A stretch of DNA of 64,000 nt from Streptomyces sp. NRRL S-350 (GCF_000719705.1 NZ_JOHO01000010.1:62001-126000); one strand, 5' to 3'; positions 1-9,233 are shown, counted from the stretch's first letter. The notes: a model not told the origin generated them from the sequence alone. Numbers and translations are program-made.

Positions 1-1180
1 GCCGGGAGTCGGCCCGGCCGTTCCAGCGGTAGAGGGCGTACGGGGCGGAGTTGTCCTCGGCGGCCCAGGAGCCGGCCACGATCAGGTACTGGCCGAGCCC
101 GTTGCGGCGGAGGTCGCGGATCGAGAGCCCGCCGAGGTCCAGCTCGATCGGGTCACCGAAGGTCGCATGGGCATCCGAACCGTCCAGCAGCGACGGGAAG
201 TTGGTGACGGGGACCAGCAGGGCCCGGCCGCCGGTGACGGCGGGGGTGAGCGGCGCGCGGAAGCCGACGTAGGCGGTGGTCGTGCTGCCGGGGGCGAACT
301 CCAGGCCCTCGACGTTGAATCCGTCGATCTGCTTGGGCGCCTGGCCCTCGGCGGCGCCCGCCGCGAAGCCGTAGCGGTCGCCGTGGGCGGAGTCCCAGGA
401 GATCAGGTCGTCCCGGAGACCGTCGTACGAACCGGCGAGTGAGAGCTGGGTGGTGGCGCCGGAGCCGGTGATCGTGGTGGCGAAGACGGTGTGCCGGTCG
501 GGCTTGACCACGCCGTCCTTGTTGTTGCCGAGGGAACCGGTCCAGTAGATGGTGTCGCCGACCCGGGTCGCGGCCTCGATGTCGATCTCCTTGGAGACTC
601 CGAGGGCGGTGCTGAAGTCCCAGGTGTGCAGCGGGGCACCGGAGCCGGCGCGGTCGTACAGTCGCAGGGTGTTGGACTCGTCGTCGCCCACCACGAGGTA
701 GCCACCACCCGCGTCCACCGCGGCCGAGGCGTCGCTGGAGCCGGTCAGGTAGCGGCTCGTGGCGGAGTTCGGCACGGCGGCGGAGGCGGCGTAGTGCAGG
801 GTGCGGGTGGCGCTCTTGCCGCCCAGGCCGGTGACCTTGACGGTCAGGTCGGTGTAGCCGACGCCCTGGGCGGTGACTGCCAGGCTGCGGGTGCCGCCGG
901 TGCCGGTCACCGTCACGTCGCCGGTGCGGGCCACCGCCGTGCGGGTGCTGGCCGAGGCGGCGACGGTCAGTGCCGAGGCCGAGGCGCCGCTCTGGGCCAC
1001 CGTGACGGTCACGGTCGGATCGCCGGTGGCACCGACCGCGCCGGAGAGGTAGCCGGTCGAGAACGTGATCGTCGGGGTGCCGTACGAGACCGCCGAGGCC
1101 GGGGCGGCGGGCAGGGCGAGAACGGGCACCGCCGCGACGGCGACGGCCAGTGGCAGCAGGCGGCGGGGGGAGTGCGACAC
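1..1180 (-). CDS. Secreted DUF3616-type beta-propeller protein, C-terminus cut by window edge
   Basis: Reads from a GTG at 1180, with GAAGGG about 8 nt upstream as ribosome site, off the left edge of the window. About 393 residues are visible. The N-terminus is a signal peptide (two Arg, then a hydrophobic Leu/Ala/Val run ending near residue 30). An Ig-like Thr/Ser/Val-rich region of about 100 residues follows. The rest contains EIDIEAATRVGDTIYWTGS and GDDESNTLRLYD, patterns typical of DUF3616 proteins. The export signal is seen; substrate and function are unknown. The family assignment is from remembered motifs, so moderately sure. Confidence 0.7.
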   Translation of the reverse strand, partial: MSHSPRRLLPLAVAVAAVPVLALPAAPASAVSYGTPTITFSTGYLSGAVGATGDPTVTVTVAQSGASASALTVAASASTRTAVARTGDVTVTGTGGTRSLAVTAQGVGYTDLTVKVTGLGGKSATRTLHYAASAAVPNSATSRYLTGSSDASAAVDAGGGYLVVGDDESNTLRLYDRAGSGAPLHTWDFSTALGVSKEIDIEAATRVGDTIYWTGSLGNNKDGVVKPDRHTVFATTITGSGATTQLSLAGSYDGLRDDLISWDSAHGDRYGFAAGAAEGQAPKQIDGFNVEGLEFAPGSTTTAYVGFRAPLTPAVTGGRALLVPVTNFPSLLDGSDAHATFGDPIELDLGGLSIRDLRRNGLGQYLIVAGSWAAEDNSAPYALYRWNGRADSR

Positions 1181-1413
1181 GGTGGCAACCCTTCGACGGG
1201 TGGGAGTCGGCGGAGGTTGCCAGCTTGGGGGCGTTCGGCGAACGCCGACCCTACGGCGGCCCTCCGTCGGCGAACGGGCGGGCGAACAGCGGGGCTTGAG
1301 GCGGTTGCCGAGGAGTGCGTGCGGGTGGGGGCGGGTCGGTGCGGGTGCCCGCAGGGTAGGTGCGGCCCGGTGCGCGGGTCGGGGCAGGTTGTGTGTGGTG
1401 GGGGGCGGGGGCG

Positions 1414-1920
1414 TCAGGGTTCTGTGCGAGCGAGGAGGAGCGGGCCGAGCACCTGGGTGCCGGGGCCGACCCGGCCGCCGGGGCCGGGCAGTGCGGTGGT
1501 GTTGGCGGCGGTGATCGGGCCGCCGCAGTGGCCGCAGGCCGTCACGGGCGTGGTGTCGTGCCCGCAGTCGAGGTGGTGGATCCTGGCCGGAGGGCCGGCC
1601 TGGCCCGCGTACCAGCGGTCGCCCCAGGCCATCAGGGCCATCAGGACGGAGTGCAGCTCGGAGCCCTTCTCGGTGGCCCGGTACTCCTCGCGCGGCGGGT
1701 GCTCCTGGTAGCGCTCGCGGACCAGCACGCCGTCCTCGACCAGCCGGGACAGCCGGGCGGCCAGGACCTTGCGGGAGATGCCCAGGTCGTGGGCGAGGTC
1801 GTCGAAGCGGTGGATGCCGGTGAGCACGTCCCGCATGATCAGCGCCGTCCAGGCGTCGCCGAACAGGTCGGTGGCGCGGGCGATGGAGCAGGCGACGTCG
1901 GCGAGCGAGGTGCGGGTCAT
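1414..1920 (-). CDS. HxlR-family winged-helix transcriptional regulator
   Basis: 168 residues. The N-terminal 110 residues form the HxlR winged helix: CSIARATDLFGDAWTALIMR, then FDDLAHDLGISRKVLAARL, then a wing ending EYRATEKG. These regulators are usually repressors that sense reactive electrophiles or redox state. The C-terminal extension has a CGHD...CGHCGG cluster (about residues 118-136) resembling a small zinc or thiol site, a plausible sensor. It is divergent from a methyltransferase across 96 bp that hold two related dyads, so mutual regulation is likely. The ligand is unknown. Confidence 0.88.
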   Translation of the reverse strand: MTRTSLADVACSIARATDLFGDAWTALIMRDVLTGIHRFDDLAHDLGISRKVLAARLSRLVEDGVLVRERYQEHPPREEYRATEKGSELHSVLMALMAWGDRWYAGQAGPPARIHHLDCGHDTTPVTACGHCGGPITAANTTALPGPGGRVGPGTQVLGPLLLARTEP

Positions 1921-1936
1921 GGTGGCCAGCCTAGTC

Positions 1937-1955
1937 GGGTTCCCCGAGGAAACCC
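1937..1955. promoter_or_regulatory. Imperfect dyad, possible second HxlR operator
   Basis: GGGTTCCCCGAGGAAACCC is an imperfect inverted repeat with GGTTCC/GGAAACC arms. Its centre lies 28 bp from the better dyad at 1965-1983, on nearly the same DNA face. It is just upstream of the HxlR start codon. Inferred from similarity to the neighbouring perfect-arm site only. Confidence 0.4.
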
Positions 1956-1964
1956 GCGGCTGAT

Positions 1965-1983
1965 AGGTTCCTTCAGGGAACCT
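1965..1983. promoter_or_regulatory. Dyad operator candidate for the HxlR regulator
   Basis: AGGTTCCTTCAGGGAACCT has perfect 7-bp arms (AGGTTCC/GGAACCT) around a 5-bp spacer. It sits between the divergent HxlR and methyltransferase genes, 34 bp before the methyltransferase start. GGTTCC/GGAACC dyads are typical of HxlR-type operators, so it most likely controls one or both genes. Confidence 0.65.
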
Positions 1984-2016
1984 GAAGCATCGAGAGCGTC
2001 CGTAGGGAGTTCAGCC

Positions 2017-2778
2017 ATGCGCACCACCCCACACATCGAACTCGACGCACCCACCCCGGAGGCGATCGACGGACGGCACATCCGCGCCCTGTCGTTCCAG
2101 GCGGTCCGGATGGAGTACCTGGCCGAGGTCGCCCCGGGCGGCGAGGGCCGCCGGGCCCTGGTGGTCGGCGGCGGGCGCGGCCTGGTCGCCGCCGGACTGG
2201 CCGGGGCCGGCTACCGGGTGACCGCCGTGGACCCGTCCCCGGTGGCCACCGCGTACGCCCGGGAAGCGCACCGGCGGGACGGCCTGGCGATCGCCGACCT
2301 GGTCGCGCGGGCCGAGGAACTGCCCTTCGACGAAGGAGGGTTCGACCTGGTCTACGGCGCCGACACGTTGGAGGTCACCGCCGACCTGGACGGCGTCCTC
2401 GGCGAGGTGGCCCGGGTGCTCGCCCCGGGCGGGGCCTTCGTCTACGACACCGTCAGCCGTACCGCGCTCTCCAGGCTGGTCTACCTCGGCGCGTTCCAGG
2501 CCGTCCCGATGACCCGGATCATGCCGCCCGGCCGCTACCGCGCCGACCGGCTGCGCACCCCGGCCGAGGTCGGCGCCGCGCTCGCCCGGCACGGCCTGCG
2601 CAGCCGAGACGTCCGGGAGTTCAAGCCGCGGAGCGCACTCGGCCTGGTCCGGGCGGTCATGGGCCGCCGGAGCGGTCGGATCACCGACGCGGAGATCCCG
2701 CCGCTGGTCGACTTCGTGCTGTCGCCGACCGCCCGGCCACAGGTCACCTACCTCGGATGGGCGGTGAAGCCGCAGTGA
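2017..2778 (+). CDS. Class I SAM-dependent methyltransferase (UbiG/UbiE-like)
   Basis: 253 residues from the ATG at 2017, preceded by GTAGGGAG. The SAM-binding motif I is altered to VVGGGRGLVAAGLAGAGYRV; motif II acidic residue is in AVDPS, and PFDEGGFDLVYGADTLEV matches the later motifs. The layout fits 3-demethylubiquinone-type O-methyltransferases, but Streptomyces has many such enzymes on other substrates. It is divergent from the HxlR gene with an operator between them, suggesting an inducible detoxifying or modifying enzyme. Substrate unknown. Confidence 0.82.
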   Translation: MRTTPHIELDAPTPEAIDGRHIRALSFQAVRMEYLAEVAPGGEGRRALVVGGGRGLVAAGLAGAGYRVTAVDPSPVATAYAREAHRRDGLAIADLVARAEELPFDEGGFDLVYGADTLEVTADLDGVLGEVARVLAPGGAFVYDTVSRTALSRLVYLGAFQAVPMTRIMPPGRYRADRLRTPAEVGAALARHGLRSRDVREFKPRSALGLVRAVMGRRSGRITDAEIPPLVDFVLSPTARPQVTYLGWAVKPQ

Positions 2779-2864
2779 GGCCAGTGAGGCCGCAGCGGGG
2801 TCGGAACGGAGTTCGCGGCGAAGTCGCACCGCCGCCTGGGAGAGGTCGTGGGCACGTCCCGGAC

Positions 2865-2896
2865 GCGGCCCGGCCGGTGACGCGGGGCCGGGCCGC
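2865..2896. terminator. Bidirectional terminator between convergent genes
   Basis: GCGGCCCGGCC and GGCCGGGCCGC form a perfect 11-bp stem around a 10-nt loop. It lies between the 3' ends of the methyltransferase and the convergent PLP enzyme. There is no U-run, as is usual in high-GC actinomycetes. Confidence 0.65.
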
Positions 2897-2904
2897 GATC
2901 CGGG

Positions 2905-4134
2905 CTAGGCCGTGATCCCGGCGGTCCGCAGGCGGGCGAGGACGGCGCCCCACTCGGGGGCCACCGGCTCGGTGCGGCGGGTGCCGACGCCCTTGTCCTT
3001 GAAGCCGCTGGAGGTCGACACGCAGACCACCGGGCCGTCCGACAGGTCCGGCTCGCCGAGGCTGCGCAGACCGGCCAGACCGGCCGCCGCGGACAGCTCC
3101 GTCCACAGCCCGGCCCGGGCCAGTTCGCCCTGGGCGTCGGCCAGTTGGCCGTCGTCCAGGGTCAGGGCCCGGCCGCCGCTCGTGCGCACCGCGACCACGC
3201 CCCGGTAGCCGTTGACCGGGGAGGCGATCGAGTAGGCGTCGCTCGGGCCGACCGGCACCCGCACGGCCGGCAGGTCCGCCGCGATCGCGCGGGCGAGCGG
3301 ACCGGAGGCGGCGGTCTCGCACGAGTGGATCCGCGGCACCCGGTCGGTCAGTCCCAGGCGGCGCAGCTCGGCGAAGCCCTTCCAGACGCCGTACAGCAGC
3401 TCGCCGTAACCGGTGGGGACGAACACGGCGCTCGGCACGCCGACATCCTGGAAGATCTCGTACGCGACGGTCTTGTAGCCCTCGGGGCCGAAGGCGTGTC
3501 CGGTGTGGGTGGTGGTCAGATTGCTGACCGGGTGCAGGCCGAGGCGGTCGACCACCTGCCGCATCAGCGGCCAGCGGGCCTCCCACGGGACCGGGACGAC
3601 CACCGCGCCGTAGGCGGTGAGGAAGGCGTCGACGTTCGGCGGCAGGTCCGGGCCGGTGAACACGACGCAGCGCAGCCCGGCGCGGGCGGCGTAGGCGGCG
3701 GCCGAGGCGCCGTGGTTGCCGGAGGAGGCGACCGCGATGCCGGGAGCGCCGACGCCCACGGCGGCGCTGGTGGTGCAGCGGTTCAGCCGGTCCTTGTGGC
3801 TCCAGGTGGGGTTGCGCGACTCGTCCTTGACGTACACCCCGGGTTCGATCTCGACCAGCGGCGTGGCGCCCTCGCCCAGGCCCGGCGCGAGCAGCGGCGG
3901 CAGCAGCGGGGCCCAGCGCTCCAGACCACCGCGGGTGGGGGAGGGGACGAACAGGCTCGCCGGGTCGGCCTTGTCGTAGGCGTAGTCGACCTCGACCGGG
4001 TAGGAGACGTCGTCGGTGCTCGTGCGCGGGCAGCCCGTGGTGAGCGGGGGCCAGAGCGGGAAGTCGAGGCCGGGGTCGCCGAGAGAACGCTGGCCGGTCG
4101 CGAGGGAGTCTGCCGGTGCCGTGTCAGTCGCCAT
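2905..4134 (-). CDS. PLP-dependent threonine-synthase-like enzyme
   Basis: 409 residues. The fold-type II PLP pattern is clear: the lysine in NPTWSHKDRLN (about residue 113) should form the Schiff base, SSGNHGAS is the phosphate loop region, and VPTGYGELLYGVWKGF is the later glycine-rich loop. Length and layout match threonine synthase and related PALP enzymes. There is no neighbouring hom or thrB, so this may not be the housekeeping ThrC and could be a paralogue acting on another amino acid. It stands alone, convergent with the methyltransferase. Confidence 0.82.
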   Translation of the reverse strand: MATDTAPADSLATGQRSLGDPGLDFPLWPPLTTGCPRTSTDDVSYPVEVDYAYDKADPASLFVPSPTRGGLERWAPLLPPLLAPGLGEGATPLVEIEPGVYVKDESRNPTWSHKDRLNRCTTSAAVGVGAPGIAVASSGNHGASAAAYAARAGLRCVVFTGPDLPPNVDAFLTAYGAVVVPVPWEARWPLMRQVVDRLGLHPVSNLTTTHTGHAFGPEGYKTVAYEIFQDVGVPSAVFVPTGYGELLYGVWKGFAELRRLGLTDRVPRIHSCETAASGPLARAIAADLPAVRVPVGPSDAYSIASPVNGYRGVVAVRTSGGRALTLDDGQLADAQGELARAGLWTELSAAAGLAGLRSLGEPDLSDGPVVCVSTSSGFKDKGVGTRRTEPVAPEWGAVLARLRTAGITA

Positions 4135-4269
4135 GGCAGGAGACTAACCGGAGGGTTCGCGGCGGGGCCGGTGGTTTCCGGCTCCCGCTGGTCACCGGCT
4201 CCGGCCTCACCGGTTCCGGCGGCGCCGGATGCTCCCGCCGTGCCGGCGGCGCCGGCCGTCTCGGCTGCG

Positions 4270-4833
4270 CTAGCCGTCCTTGCCGTCCTGGCGGACGGCG
4301 GAGATGTCGAACTCCAGGACCACCTTGTCGCCGACCAGGACGCCGCCGCCCTCCAGCGCCGCGTTCCAGGTGACACCGAAGTCCTTGCGGCTGATGGTCA
4401 CCGAACCCTCCAGGCCCACCCGCAGGTTGCCGTACGGGTCGACGGCGTTGCCGGTGTACTCGAAGTCGATGGTCACCGGACGGGTGGCGTCCTTGATGGT
4501 GAGGTCCCCGGTGACCCGGAACTCGGTGTCGGAGCGCTTCTCGACCGAGGTGCTGCGGAAGGTGATGTCCGGGAAGGTCGGCGCGTCCAGGAAGTCGTTG
4601 GTGCGCAGGTGCTGGTCGCGCTGTTCGACGCCGGTGTCGATGCTCTCGGCCTTGATCACCACTTGTCCGGTCGAGCGGGCCGGGTCGGCACCGTCGAGGT
4701 GGGCGGTGCCTTCGAAGCTGTGGAACGCGCCGCGGACCTTGGTCACCATGGCGTGGCGGGCGACGAAGCCGATCCGGGTGTGGGCGGGGTCCAGGACGTA
4801 GTCGCCGGTGAGTTCGGCGAGATCGGCGGTCAT
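4270..4833 (-). CDS. YceI-family lipid-binding protein
   Basis: 187 residues from the ATG at 4833, chosen because AGGAGG lies 9 nt upstream; an earlier in-frame start has no ribosome site. YceI signatures are intact: YVLDPAHTRIGFVARHAM at the N-terminus, RTNDFLDAPTFPDITF in the middle and FGVTWNAALEGGGVLVGDKV at the end. YceI proteins are lipocalin-like barrels binding polyisoprenoids or amphiphiles. There is no signal peptide, so this copy is probably cytoplasmic, as in most Streptomyces paralogues. Function in stress or lipid handling is inferred. Confidence 0.9.
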   Translation of the reverse strand: MTADLAELTGDYVLDPAHTRIGFVARHAMVTKVRGAFHSFEGTAHLDGADPARSTGQVVIKAESIDTGVEQRDQHLRTNDFLDAPTFPDITFRSTSVEKRSDTEFRVTGDLTIKDATRPVTIDFEYTGNAVDPYGNLRVGLEGSVTISRKDFGVTWNAALEGGGVLVGDKVVLEFDISAVRQDGKDG

Positions 4834-5033
4834 GGTCGGCAAGCCTCCTGGTCGTATCTCGGACCTCCGCCCGGCGGGGGCGGCTGTCGGACCTCGGCCC
4901 GGCACGGTGCGGGCGGTCCCCGGACCACGCTAGGTGCTGATCCGGCGAGTCGCGCGGTGAAGGGGCCTAAGCGAGGCGGGGGGTGGGAAGGGAACCCGGG
5001 ACAACGGAGGCTCGGAAGGATCAGGGGTCCGGA

Positions 5034-5336
5034 ATGGACAGTGGCGTACGGGCGATGGTCGAGGCGGTCGACGAGGCGCGGCGGCAGCTTCGGGAGAACG
5101 CCCTGCCGAAGGCCCGGGAGAGCGGCCGCGACAAGGTCCCGGAGGGGGAGGAGGCCGCGCTGCTGCGCGCGCTCGCCGAGCTGGTGGAGAGCGCAGGGGA
5201 GTTGGTCGGCGTGATGGCCGAGCAGATGACCACCAACGCCACCTGCAGGACGTACGCGGTCGCGGGCAGGCGGCTGCGCGACGAGGCGAACAACCTGCGG
5301 GGCGACGAGAAGCTCGCCGCCGAGCGGGTGAAGTGA
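5034..5336 (+). CDS. Small helical hypothetical protein
   Basis: 100 residues from the ATG at 5034, preceded by a weak AGGGGT. Sequence is charged and helical (VDEARRQLRENALPKARES, LLRALAELVESAGELVGVM), with no membrane segment and a single Cys. It is divergent from the YceI gene across about 200 bp and convergent with the acylase. No family recognised. GC-skewed third positions in this frame and the clean terminator after it support it being real. Confidence 0.6.
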   Translation: MDSGVRAMVEAVDEARRQLRENALPKARESGRDKVPEGEEAALLRALAELVESAGELVGVMAEQMTTNATCRTYAVAGRRLRDEANNLRGDEKLAAERVK

Positions 5337-5339
5337 CGG

Positions 5340-5369
5340 CCGCCGGGCCCCTGCTGCGGAGCCCGGCGG
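5340..5369. terminator. Convergent terminator hairpin
   Basis: CCGCCGGGC and GCCCGGCGG form a 9-bp perfect stem with a 12-nt loop, directly after the small protein's stop and just before the convergent acylase stop at 5377. Likely serves both genes. Confidence 0.6.
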
Positions 5370-5376
5370 TGTCGCC

Positions 5377-8217
5377 TCAGCGGTGGTCGGGGAACTGCAC
5401 CACCTGCTGGTACGTCGGACGGTTCTGCCAGGTGGTCTTGGCGTCCGTGACGCCGCCCAGCGGGCGCTGGACGATCGTGTCGGCGCACCACTGGTCGCCG
5501 GCGGAGCAGTCCGCGTCACCGGGGTAGACCTGGGCGGCGGTCTGGGCGGCCGCGCGCTCGAGGGTATCCAGCAGGACGGTGCGGCAGGCCGCCAGGTCTC
5601 CCCCGCCGCAGAACGGGCGCGCCAGCGGGCCCTTCACCTGGTCGCCGAGGACGGAGCGCAGGTCCTTGTCCAGGTAGCTCCACCAGCCGTACTGGAAGGC
5701 CGAACCCTTGTGCGGGATGCCCTCGTTGGCGCTCACCGGGCCGCCGCCGGGGCCGGTCTGGCCGCCGGACGGCGACTCGTTGATCTGCAGGGCTCCGGTC
5801 AGTGCGGTGAACAGCTGGTCGCCGAGCCCCGGCCGCATCACGCCCTCGGACACCAGCGGCCACCAGGCGTCCATCACCCGGATCGCGGTCGCATCCGCGT
5901 AGGTGTGGCTGCCGGGGGACGTCTCCTTGCGCTGGGCGCCGTCGGCGAGCCAGGCCTCCAACTGCTGCAGGGCGGTGAGGGCGGCCTGGTCGGTGACCGG
6001 TGCGCTGCGCAGCACCCGGACGAGATCGGGCAGCACGTCCTCGGCCCGCAGGTCGGCGAGGGCGGCGCTCTCCATGGCCTGGGTGAGCGAGACCCGGCTG
6101 ACCTTGCCGCCGTTCCGGAGCAGCGCCCTGACCCGGTCGTCGAGCAGGTTGCCGCGGTGCACCGATCCGTTGCCGAAGGCCGCCGAGGTGTAGCCGTTCG
6201 CCTGCTTGTTGTTCCAGGAGACGTAGTAGTCCTGGTCGACGGACTGCGGGTGCTGCGCCGCCGGGGTGTACCGGGCCGTGTTGGTGGCGGGGTCGAAGTC
6301 CGCCCACTCGTAGGCGGGTTGGGCGAGCACCGGCAGTCCGGCATCGACTCCCGCGGCGCGGACCGGATTGGTGCCGGAGTTGTAGTAGGCGATGTCGCGG
6401 GAGTCGGCGTAGAACCAGTTGAAGGTGTAGTTGATGTCCTGCGCGGCCTGCTGGAAGCTCGCCGCGTCGTGCACCGCGCCGGGGTCGTTGAGCTCCTGGA
6501 AGCCGATGATGGAGTCGGCCTCGTGGCGGTACGTGGAGCGCAGCGCGGTGAAGGCGACGGGCGCACCGCCGACCGTGCCGCGGGCGGTGACCAGGCCGTA
6601 CTTCGAGCGGTACATCACCAGGGTGTAGGAGCCCGCCGCGGTGGAGTCGGCGGTGGTCGGGTTCCACGCGTTCTTGCGTTCCAGCCGGTCGAAGGGCAGG
6701 CACTGGCCGTGCCACAGGTAGGAGCCGGACGCCGTGGTGACCGGGGAGCCGTCGGTCGTGCAGAGCGGGACGGCGTAGCTGTCGGTGATGTCCTGCCCCG
6801 CGGAGGTGGCGCTCCATGCGTAGTCCTGGCCGCGGCCGAGCTGCACGTAGAAGCTCAGACCTGCGAACGCGGCGCCGCGGGCGCTGATCCCCGGGCCCTG
6901 GATCTCCTCCAGCATCAGCAGCTGCGGGGCGAAGTAGCCGGTCTGGGGGCCGAACACGGCCACCGGGTGGCCGTCGTCGGTGTGCGCGCCGGAGACCAGG
7001 AGGGCGTTGGACATGCCGTGCTTGGCGGTGAGCAGGTTGCCCGGGAGCACGCCGGCGGCCGTCGTGGTGGCGGTGTTCGCCGAGCCGGTGGCGTCGTAGA
7101 CCAACCGCTCGGGGACCACCGAGCCGGGGTCGGGCAGCGCCTCGCCCCGGGGCTGGTCGGGCACCGTCGCGTACGGGAAGGTCTGCCCGTCGTGCAGGGT
7201 CTGCACGGCCTCGGGGTCGTCGGCCTCCCGCAGGGACTTCCACACCGCGTCCCCGGCGTCCTTGCCGTACCGGGCCTCGGCGGCCGACTTGACCTGGGCG
7301 GAGGCGAGCTCGTTGCCGCCGCCGGAGCCGAACAGCGCGCCGACCACGGAGGCCAGGGCGACCAGGTCGGTCAGTCTGAAGGGCTCGATGGACCCGGCGT
7401 TGGTGATCGGGTCGATGTGCCCGGTCAGGTCGTACTCGCCCGGGAAGGTGCGGGCGTTGTAGGCCTCCTTGGCGTACTGGTTGACGCCGTCCAGGTAGGC
7501 GTTGGCGTCGGTGAGGGCCTGGGCGGCCCGGCCGCCGCGGGCGGCGATGGCGTCGATCTGCTGCTGCAGCTCCGCCTCGGTGTACGGCGCGGCCTGCCAG
7601 AAGCTCTGCTCCAGCGAGCGGTTCGCGGCGGCGCCGCCCGCGAAGCCGGACAGCTGGCCGCGGCCGACGTGCCGGAAGAGGTCCATCACCCAGAGCCGGT
7701 CCTGGGCGGCGGCGTAGCCGGCGCCGAACTCGGTGCCGTAGCGGGTGGTGCCGGTGATGTGCGGGACGCCGGCGGCCTTGTCGCGCACGATCGTGACGTC
7801 CGGGCGCGGGCTGGTGGTGCTGGCGACCTGGTCGGCGGGGACGCCGAAGGAGGCGTCGTTGAAGAAGTCCCGCAGCTTGGCCTCGGTGAGGCCGGGGTAG
7901 CCCGAGGCGAGAGCGGCGTACGGGCCGAGCTGGTCGTCGGTGTGGGCGGGGCGGGTGCCGAACATCCGGTTGAGCAGGATGTCGGAGAGGGTGGCGTTGC
8001 CGTTCTCGCCGGGCGGCAGGATGTCGGCGCAGTGGCCACCGCAGTGGTCGTTGGCGGTGGCGCCGGCAGCGGCGGTCGGTGGGGTCGGCGCGGCGGCGGT
8101 TGCGGTGGGTGTGGTGGTCAGGGCGGCGGTGACGAGCAGGGCCGACGCGAGGGCGGCGGCCGGGAATCGGAGGGGGTGGGGGCGTAGGCGCAAGGCGGAC
8201 TCCTCCGTCGAAGCCAC
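5377..8217 (-). CDS. Secreted penicillin-acylase-family N-terminal nucleophile hydrolase
   Basis: 946 residues, typical for acylases of the PvdQ/cyclic-lipopeptide or AHL-acylase type. The N-terminus is a signal peptide ending in an Ala-rich run near residue 44. The proenzyme should be cut before Ser403 (KHGMSNALLVSG), giving alpha (residues about 45-402) and beta (403-946) chains; the beta start shows the expected nucleophile Ser-Asn. VFGPQTGYFAPQLLMLEEI and WSATSAGQDITDSYAVPLC follow, as in the family. Secreted members cleave acyl chains from lipopeptides, homoserine lactones or beta-lactams; substrate here is unknown. Confidence 0.9.
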   Translation of the reverse strand: MASTEESALRLRPHPLRFPAAALASALLVTAALTTTPTATAAAPTPPTAAAGATANDHCGGHCADILPPGENGNATLSDILLNRMFGTRPAHTDDQLGPYAALASGYPGLTEAKLRDFFNDASFGVPADQVASTTSPRPDVTIVRDKAAGVPHITGTTRYGTEFGAGYAAAQDRLWVMDLFRHVGRGQLSGFAGGAAANRSLEQSFWQAAPYTEAELQQQIDAIAARGGRAAQALTDANAYLDGVNQYAKEAYNARTFPGEYDLTGHIDPITNAGSIEPFRLTDLVALASVVGALFGSGGGNELASAQVKSAAEARYGKDAGDAVWKSLREADDPEAVQTLHDGQTFPYATVPDQPRGEALPDPGSVVPERLVYDATGSANTATTTAAGVLPGNLLTAKHGMSNALLVSGAHTDDGHPVAVFGPQTGYFAPQLLMLEEIQGPGISARGAAFAGLSFYVQLGRGQDYAWSATSAGQDITDSYAVPLCTTDGSPVTTASGSYLWHGQCLPFDRLERKNAWNPTTADSTAAGSYTLVMYRSKYGLVTARGTVGGAPVAFTALRSTYRHEADSIIGFQELNDPGAVHDAASFQQAAQDINYTFNWFYADSRDIAYYNSGTNPVRAAGVDAGLPVLAQPAYEWADFDPATNTARYTPAAQHPQSVDQDYYVSWNNKQANGYTSAAFGNGSVHRGNLLDDRVRALLRNGGKVSRVSLTQAMESAALADLRAEDVLPDLVRVLRSAPVTDQAALTALQQLEAWLADGAQRKETSPGSHTYADATAIRVMDAWWPLVSEGVMRPGLGDQLFTALTGALQINESPSGGQTGPGGGPVSANEGIPHKGSAFQYGWWSYLDKDLRSVLGDQVKGPLARPFCGGGDLAACRTVLLDTLERAAAQTAAQVYPGDADCSAGDQWCADTIVQRPLGGVTDAKTTWQNRPTYQQVVQFPDHR

Positions 8218-8300
8218 GGGGAGTCGACGGTAGGGGTGCTACTGGACGGTTGGCTAGTGGCGTGCATGCCATTTTCGTTGGAGCAGCGTCGGGCTGACGG

Positions 8301-9233
8301 TCAGTGAGGTGGGCGGGCGTGGAACGTGCGAGGTCGGACTCCCGGAGGTGGCGTAGGCGGCGACTGGGGACGGTCGGCACCGAGGCGGGCGGCGGCGGTA
8401 GCGGCGTCGGTGGTCGGCAGGCGCGGGCCGAGGTCGCTGAGGCGGCGCAGCAGGTGCTCACGGATCGGGCCGGCGGAGGTGGCGACCGAGCCGGTGAGGA
8501 CCAGCGGTTCGGTGGGCGCGGCGGTGGCGCGGACGAGACCGGCTAGGTGGTCGGCGGCCGCGCGGGCGAGGGCGAGCGCGCCGGGATCACCGTCGGCCGC
8601 GAGGCGGGAGACCAGCGGAGCGAGGCCCGCGAGCCGCCGGGGCGGCCCGGCGTAGGCCCACCGCAGCAGTTCGTCCTCGGAACCGGCGGCGCAGTGGGCG
8701 CGGACGGCGGTGCCGAGGGCGCTGTCCGGATCGGCGTGGGCGCGGCGGAGCACCTCGCGGCCGAGCCAGAAGCCCCCGCCCTCGTCGCCGAGCAGCCAGC
8801 CGAGGCCGCCGCTGCGGGCGAGGGTGCGGGCGCCGTCGAGGCGGACGCAGATCGCGCCCGTCCCGGCGATCAGCACGGTGCCCCGGCCGTCGGCGACACC
8901 ACCGGAGGCCAGGGCGGGGACGGTGTCGGGGACGATCCGTACGGGACAGCCCAGGCCGAGGGCGGCCTGGCACCGCTGGGCGAAGCCGTCCGGGTCGGCC
9001 AGCGCCCGGTAGCCGGCGAGGCCGACGAGACAGGACTCGACCCGGCCCGGGCCCCGGGCGCCGAGCGCGGCCGACACGGCGGCGGCCAGGTGCTCGACCG
9101 TCCCGGCCGGGTCGCTCCCGGCGGGGTTGCCGCCGCCGCTACGGCCCCGGCCGAGCGGCGTGCCCGCGGCGTCGAGCAGGACGGCGCGGGTGTGGCTGCC
9201 GCCGGCGTCGATGCCGAGGTGGAGGGTGGTCAC
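8301..9233 (-). CDS. BadF/BcrA-type ATPase, N-acetylglucosamine kinase-like
   Basis: 310 residues of the ASKHA fold. Phosphate 1 loop GIDAGGSHTRAVLLD is at residues 7-21, a second GTGAIC phosphate loop is near residue 124, and LGDEGGGFWLGREVLRRA is diagnostic of eukaryotic-type GlcNAc kinases. It would phosphorylate a cytoplasmic amino sugar, feeding murein or chitin recycling. It follows DUF4180 on the same strand after a repeat-filled gap and has no obvious sugar transporter beside it. Confidence 0.83.
   Translation of the reverse strand: MTTLHLGIDAGGSHTRAVLLDAAGTPLGRGRSGGGNPAGSDPAGTVEHLAAAVSAALGARGPGRVESCLVGLAGYRALADPDGFAQRCQAALGLGCPVRIVPDTVPALASGGVADGRGTVLIAGTGAICVRLDGARTLARSGGLGWLLGDEGGGFWLGREVLRRAHADPDSALGTAVRAHCAAGSEDELLRWAYAGPPRRLAGLAPLVSRLAADGDPGALALARAAADHLAGLVRATAAPTEPLVLTGSVATSAGPIREHLLRRLSDLGPRLPTTDAATAAARLGADRPQSPPTPPPGVRPRTFHARPPH

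Noticed and set aside
5383..8187. Very long open frame on the plus strand opposite the acylase gene
   Set aside because: Its composition is Gly/Val/Arg-rich antisense of a GC-rich gene; the minus-strand acylase has signal peptide, catalytic Ser and family motifs.
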